From: Alphaproteobacteria bacterium | Lineage (GTDB): Bacteria > Pseudomonadota > Alphaproteobacteria > Rickettsiales > JAIXRX01 | Direction of reading: 5' to 3' | NCBI GenBank assembly: GCA_027485005.1 | Contig: JAIXRX010000157.1 | Location: 1-5,047, forward strand | DNA length: 5,047 nt | Part shown: piece by piece, positions 1-5,047 of the stretch | How positions within the stretch are numbered: position 1 is the stretch's first letter | Layout: every line of letters begins with the position of its first letter | Translations under genes and position numbers: made by a program | The notes under the pieces: model-generated | What the model saw: the letters and a program-made list of their open reading frames with translations, nothing else | Told to the model about the DNA's origin: nothing | Database searches by the model: none

Positions 1-1
1 C

Positions 2-73
2 ATTCAAAAATGTGCGATCGCCGCACGTCAGAAAAATGGCCACCACATTTTTTTAGAGATGGAGGCTTACTAG
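2..73 (+). CDS. Possible C-terminal end of an upstream gene (partial)
   Basis: The second forward frame is open from the window edge to a TAG at 71-73 and would encode about 23 residues (IQKCAIAARQKNGHHIFLEM, then EAY). A strong intrinsic terminator begins 17 bases after this stop, which is the usual arrangement for a gene end. The first frame is also open, to a TAG at 103-105, but that stop lies inside the terminator stem, so I prefer the second frame. The fragment is too short to assign to a family. It could equally be non-coding: two imperfect hairpins fall here, with arms 6-14/44-52 and 55-65/76-87. Confidence 0.35.
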   Translation: MQKCAIAARQKNGHHIFLEMEAY

Positions 74-90
74 ATCCTCTTATCTCTGAC

Positions 91-130
91 AAAAAACCTC
101 CCTAGCTCTATGAGCGAGGGAGGTTTTTTT
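91..130 (+). terminator. Strong intrinsic terminator upstream of ahcY
   Basis: Bases 91-103 and 117-129 form a perfect 13-bp inverted repeat (AAAAAACCTCCCT / AGGGAGGTTTTTT). Inside it, GCTC 105-108 pairs with GAGC 112-115 around a TAT loop. The right arm ends in a run of seven T (124-130). The matching A run on the left makes it potentially bidirectional. It most simply ends the gene that finishes near base 73, separating it from ahcY. Because it lies 67 bases before the ahcY start, an attenuator role cannot be excluded, but I see no obvious alternative antiterminator pairing. Confidence 0.85.
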
Positions 131-135
131 ATGCC

Positions 136-164
136 TTGTGTCTGGCGAGGTTGCGGGTTAGATT
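136..164 (+). promoter_or_regulatory. Weak sigma-70-like promoter candidate for ahcY
   Basis: A -35-like TTGTGT (136-141) and a -10-like TAGATT (159-164) are separated by 17 bases in the stretch between the terminator and the ahcY ribosome binding site. Both boxes match the consensus only partly. A promoter is expected here, because the preceding terminator should block read-through and no other gene intervenes. The exact boxes are a guess. A small TTGC-tgc-GCAA inverted repeat follows at 163-173. Confidence 0.25.
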
Positions 165-184
165 GCTGCGCAAATACGCCAACT

Positions 185-190
185 AAGGAG
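185..190 (+). promoter_or_regulatory. Ribosome binding site of ahcY
   Basis: AAGGAG ends 7 bases before the ATG at 198, a near-ideal Shine-Dalgarno sequence and spacing. It fixes the ahcY start and suggests strong translation. Confidence 0.85.
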
Positions 191-197
191 AACCCAC

Positions 198-1514
198 ATG
201 GCACCAGCAACGGCCCCTAAAACTGATTTTTCTGATTATAAAGTCGCGGATATTTCGCTGGCCGCATGGGGCCGCAAAGAGCTGAATATTGCGGAAACTG
301 AAATGCCAGGCCTGATGGCGCTGCGCAAGGAATATGGCGCGTCTCAGCCGCTGAAAGGCGCGCGTGTGGTGGGCTGCCTGCACATGACCATTCAAACCGC
401 TGTGCTGATTGAAACCCTGACGGCGCTGGGTGCCGAGGTGCGCTGGAGCTCGTGCAACATTTTCTCCACCCAAGACCAAGCTGCCGCTGCGATTGCCGCC
501 ACCGGCGTGCCTGTCTTTGCATGGAAAGGCGAAACGGAGGAAGAATATGAATGGTGCATTCGCCAAACCATTACGGGGCCGAATGGTTGGACGCCGAATT
601 TGATTCTGGATGATGGCGGAGATCTTACCAAAATGATTCATGAAGAATATCCTGACGTGCTTAAAGAGATTCGCGGTGTTTCGGAAGAAACCACCACGGG
701 CGTGCACCGCCTGTATGAAATGGCCAAAGCGGGTACGCTCAAAATCCCTGCGATTAACGTGAATGATTCCGTGACCAAATCGAAATTTGACAATCTTTAT
801 GGCTGCCGCGAGAGCTTGACCGACGGCATTAAACGCGCCACCGACGTGATGCTTGCGGGTAAAGTCTGCGTGGTGGCAGGCTATGGTGACGTGGGCAAAG
901 GCTCTGCTGCCGCGCTGCGTGGCCAAGGCGCGCGTGTTTTGGTAACGGAAGTTGACCCAATCTGCGCGCTGCAAGCCACCATGGAAGGCTATGAAGTGGT
1001 AACGATGGATGATGCTGCAAAATATGCAGATATTTTTGTGACCGCCACCGGTAATTTTGACATCATTACCATTGACCATATGCGTGCGATGAAAGACCGC
1101 GCGATTGTGTGCAATATTGGGCATTTCGACAATGAAATCCAAGTGGCGGCACTGCAAAATATGAAATGGCATGAAGTGAAACCGCAAGTAGATGAAGTGG
1201 AATTTCCGGATGGCAAGCGCATCATCCTGCTCGCTAAAGGCCGCTTGGTGAACTTAGGTTGTGCGACTGGCCACCCTAGCTTTGTGATGAGCTTCTCTTT
1301 CACCAATCAAGTGTTGGCGCAGATTGAACTTTGGAATCACCATAAAAATTACGAAAACAAAGTGTATATTTTGCCAAAGCATTTGGACGAAAAAGTGGCG
1401 ACCTTGCACCTTGAGCGCTTGGGCGTGAAGCTCACCAAACTCAGCAATGAGCAAGCGCAATATCTTGGTGTGAATGCCCAAGGACCTTACAAACCAGAGC
1501 ATTATCGCTACTAG
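198..1514 (+). CDS. ahcY: S-adenosylhomocysteine hydrolase (adenosylhomocysteinase)
   Basis: This cytosolic NAD-dependent enzyme reversibly splits S-adenosylhomocysteine, the product inhibitor of methyltransferases, into homocysteine and adenosine. The 438-residue protein aligns along its whole length with my memory of the human enzyme (432 residues). Visible landmarks are HMT at 62-64 in the substrate site; DDGGD at 138-142 and SEETTTG from 162 (catalytic Asp139 and Glu164); and NDSVTKSKFDN at 189-199 with the catalytic Lys194, Asp198 and Asn199. The Rossmann NAD loop GYGDVGKG is at 228-235, and the C-terminus is KPEHYRY, whose Lys and Tyr reach into the NAD site of the partner subunit. No key residue is missing. 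It lacks the roughly 40-residue insert after DDGGD found in many bacterial homologues. The start is supported by AAGGAG. It is probably the first gene of an operon with the divL-like gene 3 bases downstream. Confidence 0.98.
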   Translation: MAPATAPKTDFSDYKVADISLAAWGRKELNIAETEMPGLMALRKEYGASQPLKGARVVGCLHMTIQTAVLIETLTALGAEVRWSSCNIFSTQDQAAAAIAATGVPVFAWKGETEEEYEWCIRQTITGPNGWTPNLILDDGGDLTKMIHEEYPDVLKEIRGVSEETTTGVHRLYEMAKAGTLKIPAINVNDSVTKSKFDNLYGCRESLTDGIKRATDVMLAGKVCVVAGYGDVGKGSAAALRGQGARVLVTEVDPICALQATMEGYEVVTMDDAAKYADIFVTATGNFDIITIDHMRAMKDRAIVCNIGHFDNEIQVAALQNMKWHEVKPQVDEVEFPDGKRIILLAKGRLVNLGCATGHPSFVMSFSFTNQVLAQIELWNHHKNYENKVYILPKHLDEKVATLHLERLGVKLTKLSNEQAQYLGVNAQGPYKPEHYRY

Positions 1515-1517
1515 TTT

Positions 1518-3758
1518 ATGGTATCCAAACTCCCTGAACCCGCATGGTTTGACGCGCTACTTGCCCAAGCAAGCGTGTCATTCATGCGGGTTGGGGGCAA
1601 AGGTGTGATAGAAGAAATCTCCCCCAATTTTGTGGAGATGTTTGGGCTAAAAAATACTCCCAAGACTTTTGTGGAATGGCTAGATGCCTTGGAAGGTGGC
1701 GCGCGCGCTGGCTGTGAAGCGACCTATAAAACGGCGGCAGACGCGCGTGAAATTCCGCAACAACTTTTATTCCAACATCAGACGCAATATTTTGAAGCGA
1801 GTTTCCGCGCGCTGGATTCTGGCCAGATGTTTGTGACGGTGCGAGATGTCACCGCCGCACGCAAAGAGCTTGCGCGCTTACAGCAGGAAAACGCGCTGAT
1901 TAAACAAGACCTCAAAACCATGGGTAATTTGCTTAATACGTTGCCCATGCCCATCTGGCTGCGCAAGTCAGACATGTCGTTGAAATTCTGCAATCTGGCC
2001 TATATGGAAGCGGCAGAACTTTCCCCCGACGCAACCCCCGATGCAGGGAAAATGGAGCTTTATCGCGCAGCGCCTTTGCTTGCGCAAAAAGCGTTGCGGG
2101 AAAAAAAATCTGTTACTGAGCGCCGCCATTTTGTGCTGGAAGGTGAGCGCAAATGGTATCAGTTTATGGAAATTCCGTCCGGCGACGGCGCGTTTCTCGC
2201 AGGGCTCGCGCAGGATATTACCGAGGTGGAAACCCAGCGCGAGGAGCTTGAGCGCCATGTGTCCGCGCAGTCAGCACTATTGGAAAGCACGGCCAGCGCG
2301 ATGGCAATTTTTGGCACAGATAAACGCCTTAAATTTTACAACAACGCCTATATGCATTTGTGGAAGTTGGAAGAAAAATGGCTGTCCAGCCAACCTACCT
2401 ACAAAGAAATTTTAGAGCGCCTGCGTGAAGACCGCAAATTGCCAGAGCAGGTGAATTTTGTGGTATTCCGCAATGACCACCTCAAATTATTTACCGATTT
2501 GCTCGAGCCGCATGAAGAGTTTTTCTATCTGCCAGATGGCCGCACACTGCGCTTACTGGCCATTCCCCATGCGCAAGGCGGCTTGCTTTTTGCGTATGAA
2601 GATGTGACGGACAGGCTGGCACTTGAACGTTCGTATAATACGTTGATTGCGGTACAGCGTGCGACCCTCGACCATCTTCAAGAAGGTGTGGTGGTAGTGG
2701 GCGAAGATGGCCGTATTAAGCTCGCTAATCCAGAGTTTTTGCGCATGTGGATTTTACAGCCCGAGATTTTGAAGGACGAGCCACACATGGCTGACCTGCT
2801 GGAAACCCACAAACATTTATATGTATTTGACGATTGGGAAAGCTTCAAAGCCGCGCGCTTAGGGCGTTTGGAGCATCGTGCGATGCAACAATTCCGTATC
2901 GACCGCACCGACGGCAGAGTATTTGATGCGGTGTCGGTACCACTGCCAGACGGCGGCACGCTGATTAGTTATTCTGACGTGACGGATTCAACGCTGCTGG
3001 AGCGTTCATTGCGGGATCGCAACCAAGCGCTGCAAGAAGCTGACCGCTTGAAAACCGAATTTTTGGCGAATGTATCCTATGAGTTGCGTTCTCCACTTAC
3101 CTCTATTTCTGGTTTTGCGGAGATGCTGGAAAATGAATATTTCGGTGCGCTTAATGACAAACAGCGCGAATATGTGAGCGCGATTAGCAATGCGTCCAAA
3201 ACGCTTTCGATGATGATTGATGATATTTTAGATGTAGCGAGCATTGAAGCAGGTGTGATGCAGCTTGATTTCTACCCTGTGGCGGTGGACTATTTGCTCG
3301 AAAAATCGATTGAACCATTACAAGATGATGCACAAGCTGCAGGAGTGACTCTGGAATGGATGGTGGAGGCAGGACTGGATGAAATGTCGGTCGATCAAAA
3401 ACGCCTGATTCAATGCCTGTCTAATTTGATGCATCAGATCCTCAAGCATGTGGGGGCAGGCGGTAAATTGCTATTGTCTGCACAATTGCACCGACCACTA
3501 CGCCGTGGGCGAGATGACGTGCAGATTATCATGGAAGAAATGCCAGCCGAGGGCACACAAGGTAGTAACGGGGCGGAGCGTTTACAGGATTTAAGTTATC
3601 AACGCTATGGCTCCAGTCTTGGGATTTCCATGGTGAAAAGTTTTATCCAGCTGCATGGCGGACGGATGGAAGTGGCGCAAAACCAGCAAGGCGGCCTCAA
3701 AATCATTTGTACCTTGCCACGCATGGTGACCGACGACGCACTAGCCACGGTGAGTTAG
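1518..3758 (+). CDS. divL: DivL-like four-PAS atypical histidine kinase with a tyrosine in the H box
   Basis: The 746-residue protein shows four PAS-like units, each closing with the typical D-[VI]-T and a helical linker: about 8-120 (DVT 110), 135-245 (DIT 233), 250-370 (DVT 362) and 380-495 (DVT 487). A HisKA dimerisation domain (about 508-577) and an ATPase-like domain (about 620-735) follow. The H box reads FLANVSYELRSPLTSI, with Tyr521 where histidine kinases carry the phospho-acceptor His. Caulobacter DivL has the same substitution (Tyr550) and acts in the DivK-CckA-CtrA pathway largely without kinase activity. The ATP-binding motifs are also eroded: the N-box Asn is Gln640, the G1 DxGxG is lost (EEMPAE, 673-678), and G2 is GSSLGI (698-703). 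No N-terminal signal or membrane helix is visible. The ATG lies 3 bases after the ahcY stop, in the same frame, with no clear Shine-Dalgarno, so translation is probably coupled. The architecture is secure; the orthology to DivL is inferred. Confidence 0.8.
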   Translation: MVSKLPEPAWFDALLAQASVSFMRVGGKGVIEEISPNFVEMFGLKNTPKTFVEWLDALEGGARAGCEATYKTAADAREIPQQLLFQHQTQYFEASFRALDSGQMFVTVRDVTAARKELARLQQENALIKQDLKTMGNLLNTLPMPIWLRKSDMSLKFCNLAYMEAAELSPDATPDAGKMELYRAAPLLAQKALREKKSVTERRHFVLEGERKWYQFMEIPSGDGAFLAGLAQDITEVETQREELERHVSAQSALLESTASAMAIFGTDKRLKFYNNAYMHLWKLEEKWLSSQPTYKEILERLREDRKLPEQVNFVVFRNDHLKLFTDLLEPHEEFFYLPDGRTLRLLAIPHAQGGLLFAYEDVTDRLALERSYNTLIAVQRATLDHLQEGVVVVGEDGRIKLANPEFLRMWILQPEILKDEPHMADLLETHKHLYVFDDWESFKAARLGRLEHRAMQQFRIDRTDGRVFDAVSVPLPDGGTLISYSDVTDSTLLERSLRDRNQALQEADRLKTEFLANVSYELRSPLTSISGFAEMLENEYFGALNDKQREYVSAISNASKTLSMMIDDILDVASIEAGVMQLDFYPVAVDYLLEKSIEPLQDDAQAAGVTLEWMVEAGLDEMSVDQKRLIQCLSNLMHQILKHVGAGGKLLLSAQLHRPLRRGRDDVQIIMEEMPAEGTQGSNGAERLQDLSYQRYGSSLGISMVKSFIQLHGGRMEVAQNQQGGLKIICTLPRMVTDDALATVS
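3663..3758 (+). repeat. Intact copy of the duplicated divL-like 3' end
   Basis: The last 32 codons or so of the divL-like gene, including its stop, recur in diverged form at 4953-5028 in the same orientation. Segment 3663-3680 matches 4953-4970 at 16 of 18 bases, and 3701-3758 matches 4971-5028 at 42 of 58 bases. The 20 bases 3681-3700 have no counterpart. The longest exact shared run is CAAAATCATTTG (3698-3709 and 4968-4979). Confidence 0.85.
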
Positions 3759-3760
3759 AC

Positions 3761-3793
3761 AAAAAAATAAGGAGGCAAAAACTATGCCTCCTT
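3761..3793 (-). terminator. Intrinsic terminator of the minus-strand orphan gene
   Basis: AAGGAGGCA (3769-3777) and TGCCTCCTT (3785-3793) form a perfect 9-bp stem with a 7-base loop. Read on the minus strand, the stem comes 4 bases after the stop codon of the orphan gene and runs into ATTTTTTTG, a good T tract. On the plus strand only a broken T tract follows, so any termination of the ahcY-divL transcript here would be less efficient. The hairpin starts 10 bases after the divL-like stop, so two convergent genes share it. Confidence 0.75.
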
Positions 3794-3797
3794 ACGT

Positions 3798-4793
3798 TTA
3801 ATTACTTTTTAGTGGCTTTAGCCTTAAAAAGTTTTCTGCTTTAATTGGCATATTTTCCAAACGTTTCCAGTCTGGATACATCCCAAAACTTAGCCCTTTA
3901 TTCTGCATCGTATCGCAAAAATCTTGCCAATTTCTTGTCGTCATTTTGAGATTGCGATGTTCAGAAACTCTGAGGTCACGAATTATCGCTTCCTCAGCTT
4001 TGCATACATCTCCCCAACAAATATACCCATTGTAAATTAGGGCATGGTAGGGGGCGATGAAACGGAAATCATCTGGCTCGATTGGTTCATCGAGGATATT
4101 CGATGATACTTTTGGCCTGCTATACTTTGGATATCTTGAGCGATAGAGCTCACCAATTATTTTATTAATTGGTAAGGCCTCTAATAAAGCCTCTAAATCA
4201 GACTGAGCATTATAATGCAGCTCTAAATGCTCTAGTGACTCTTTATGATAATTGTTCAAATCTCCCCAAAACTTTATTTTGAGTTTTTTGAACGCATTCC
4301 AGAGCGATGTATGGTGTCCCATATTCTCTGGAATAATAATCTGAGATGGAAGAAAAGCTAACGGCACCTCTTTTATGCCAAGACATTTTCTGACCGTTCT
4401 TTCATAATCTCCTAAGTTTGGGGAATACACAAATTGTAAGCTATCTACCCCACCCATAGCAGCCAATACATAGAGCAGTTCTATTCTGAGAAAACTGTCT
4501 CCTGTTGCCCAATCTATTGAATTAACCCGGCCATATGGCTCATAATGAGTTAAGGCACTGTCATCAAGATACTCAGCATGCACCATGAGAACAGGTGCTT
4601 CATTCACTACCACCCAGCAGTACTTGTTGTGCGGTTCTTTTTTATGAACGAATTCATGAGCCCACGCATTTGAAGCATCAGCCAGAGACCGATTTTCTCT
4701 TGGAGTGGAGCGCACCTTAGTTGTTAAGATGCCTTCTTGATTAAGCACCTTGAAGATCCCAGCTAAATCTGGGGTCATTTTATATATATTCAT
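3798..4793 (-). CDS. Hypothetical protein, AT-rich orphan gene (331 residues)
   Basis: I do not recognise this family. The protein looks soluble: no signal peptide and no membrane helix. It is rich in aromatic residues, with eight Trp. The middle (about 85-155) alternates short hydrophobic stretches and loops (FLRIELLYVLAAMGG at 101-115). A Leu/Glu-rich helix lies at about 185-216 and contains LEALLEAL (200-207). Two Cys sit in CWGDVC (259-264), with no obvious metal site. The C-terminus is basic. GC content is roughly 40% in sampled lines, below the two neighbours, and it faces the operon, which suggests horizontal acquisition. The start is the first ATG of the open frame; only a weak AAGAA precedes it, and Met6 is an alternative. 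It has its own terminator and sits between an intact and a decayed copy of the divL-like tail. Length and consistent reading frame make a real gene likely. Confidence 0.75.
   Translation of the reverse strand: MNIYKMTPDLAGIFKVLNQEGILTTKVRSTPRENRSLADASNAWAHEFVHKKEPHNKYCWVVVNEAPVLMVHAEYLDDSALTHYEPYGRVNSIDWATGDSFLRIELLYVLAAMGGVDSLQFVYSPNLGDYERTVRKCLGIKEVPLAFLPSQIIIPENMGHHTSLWNAFKKLKIKFWGDLNNYHKESLEHLELHYNAQSDLEALLEALPINKIIGELYRSRYPKYSRPKVSSNILDEPIEPDDFRFIAPYHALIYNGYICWGDVCKAEEAIIRDLRVSEHRNLKMTTRNWQDFCDTMQNKGLSFGMYPDWKRLENMPIKAENFLRLKPLKSN
4152..4173. repeat. Inverted repeat inside the orphan gene
   Basis: ACCAATTA (4152-4159) and TAATTGGT (4166-4173) form a perfect 8-bp inverted repeat with a 6-base loop. 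It is AT-rich and lies within coding sequence (around residues 208-214), so it may simply reflect composition. Confidence 0.4.
4177..4196 (-). repeat. 12-base tandem repeat within the orphan gene
   Basis: GCCTCTAA occurs at 4177-4184 and again at 4189-4196, a 12-base period. On the minus strand it encodes two copies of LEAL (residues 200-207). It looks like a small in-frame duplication in a helical segment. Confidence 0.45.
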
Positions 4794-4802
4794 TTTCTTA
4801 TG

Positions 4803-4834
4803 AAGCCGCGCTTTGTTCGCGGTTTGGTTTTATA
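4803..4834 (-). promoter_or_regulatory. Candidate -10 box and leader hairpin of the orphan gene
   Basis: Read on the minus strand, TATAAA (4829-4834) is a good -10-like box, but no convincing -35 lies 15-18 bases upstream. Next comes a hairpin formed by AAGCCGCG (4803-4810) and CGCGGTTT (4818-4825), with one G-T pair and a 7-base loop. It ends 9 bases before the ATG. On the plus strand the same hairpin, followed by GGTTTT, could be a weak terminator. Two CACTG copies (4844-4848 and 4850-4854) flank the box upstream. All of this is tentative. Confidence 0.25.
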
Positions 4835-4950
4835 TATGACGTGCACTGACACTGCAGGCACGGATTACAAAGTTAAAATCCCAAACATTCTAATTAAAAT
4901 TGTAGAAAATAGTGTGAAGATTGCGTGACAATCGCTATTTTGTACTTCTG
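4835..4950. other. AT-rich non-coding stretch between orphan gene and gene remnant
   Basis: I see no supported gene here. A 30-codon frame runs from ATG 4836 to TGA 4928 on the plus strand, but it has no Shine-Dalgarno and overlaps the candidate promoter of the minus-strand gene. A small hairpin, GATTG-cgtga-CAATC, lies at 4919-4933. There is no tRNA, integrase fragment or terminal inverted repeat that would mark a mobile element boundary. Confidence 0.5.
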
Positions 4951-5028
4951 GGCGGATGGACGTGGTGCAAAATCATTTGCACCTTGCCGCGCCATGCTAC
5001 TGAGAATGCGCTGGCGACGGTTAGTTAG
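4951..5028 (+). pseudogene. Decayed second copy of the divL-like gene's 3' end
   Basis: From 4971 this reads, in frame, KIICTLPRHATENALATVS and then TAG at 5026-5028. The intact gene ends KIICTLPRMVTDDALATVS and TAG, so 15 of 19 residues are identical and the stop is at the same place. The nucleotide changes are mostly silent (for example TGT/TGC, CCA/CCG, GCA/GCG, CTA/CTG, GTG/GTT), showing that the copy diverged while still coding. Upstream, 4953-4970 encodes RMDVVQ, matching RMEVAQ of the intact gene. The two parts are out of frame because 20 bases are missing between them, and the rest of the gene is absent. It cannot be expressed as a functional domain. It is either the original end of the resident gene, displaced by an insertion, or the stub of a lost tandem paralogue. 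Confidence 0.85.
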
Positions 5029-5047
5029 TTTTAGAGCAATTCTAAAA
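5029..5047. other. Inverted repeat immediately after the gene remnant
   Basis: TTTTAGA (5029-5035) and TCTAAAA (5041-5047) form a perfect 7-bp stem, with a possible extra G-T pair inside, starting on the base after the remnant's stop codon. It is cut by the window edge, so its full length and any following T tract are unseen. It may be a weak terminator-like structure or a spacer palindrome. Confidence 0.4.

Noticed and set aside
9..23. GCGATCGC palindrome as a meaningful iterated element
   Set aside because: It occurs once in the window, and a single copy carries no information.
1..197. SAH or SAM riboswitch controlling ahcY
   Set aside because: I could not find the conserved core of any SAM or SAH riboswitch class that I know, and the terminator is explained as the upstream gene's end.
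131..197. CtrA boxes (TTAA-N7-TTAA) or CcrM GANTC sites in the ahcY leader
   Set aside because: Neither motif occurs here. The GANTC sites I noticed elsewhere lie inside coding regions, where they are expected by chance.
183..1502. Long open frames on the strand opposite ahcY (for example 183-1187 minus) and short ones inside it
   Set aside because: They lie wholly across a certain conserved gene, have composition typical of mirror frames, no ribosome binding sites and no recognisable domains.
1778..2959. Open frames on both strands inside the divL-like gene
   Set aside because: They are shadows of the PAS-domain coding sequence. The main frame is intact and carries all the recognisable motifs.
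4836..4928. Small plus-strand gene of 30 codons
   Set aside because: No Shine-Dalgarno, AT-rich, overlaps the probable promoter of the opposite gene, and has no supporting motif.
3759..5047. Insertion sequence or transposon carrying the orphan gene
   Set aside because: There is no transposase or integrase signature, no terminal inverted repeats and no short target-site duplication. The flanking repeat is a diverged coding tail, not an identical duplication.

Overview
The window looks like chromosomal DNA of an alphaproteobacterium of moderate GC content (about 50% in the main genes, judged by eye from sample lines). The main clue is the second gene. It is a four-PAS protein of histidine-kinase architecture whose phospho-acceptor histidine is a tyrosine, the hallmark of DivL, a cell-cycle regulator known from Alphaproteobacteria. 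I cannot name a genus.

Layout. Bases 1-73 probably hold the last codons of an upstream gene, followed by a strong intrinsic terminator at 91-129. A short leader (130-197) with a clear Shine-Dalgarno leads into ahcY (198-1514), encoding S-adenosylhomocysteine hydrolase. Three bases after its stop, in the same reading frame, the divL-like gene starts (1518-3758). The two are almost certainly one operon. A hairpin at 3769-3793 follows, best read as the terminator of a convergent gene. That gene (3798-4793, minus strand) encodes an unrecognised 331-residue protein and is clearly more AT-rich than its neighbours. The rest (4794-5047) is non-coding apart from a decayed second copy of the 3' end of the divL-like gene (4951-5028), which stops at the equivalent codon.

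The most notable point is this duplicated gene tail. The AT-rich orphan gene lies between the intact end of the divL-like gene and a diverged, broken copy of that end. The two tails differ mainly at third codon positions, so the second copy evolved as coding sequence before it decayed. The simplest reading is that foreign DNA carrying the orphan gene and its own version of the kinase tail recombined into the locus, leaving the resident tail as a scar. Loss of most of a tandem paralogue would also fit.

Functionally, AhcY recycles the S-adenosylhomocysteine made by methyltransferases. The DivL-like protein is predicted to work as a non-catalytic sensor or adaptor in the CtrA cell-cycle pathway, because both its phospho-acceptor and its ATP-binding motifs are altered. 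The orphan has no assignable role.
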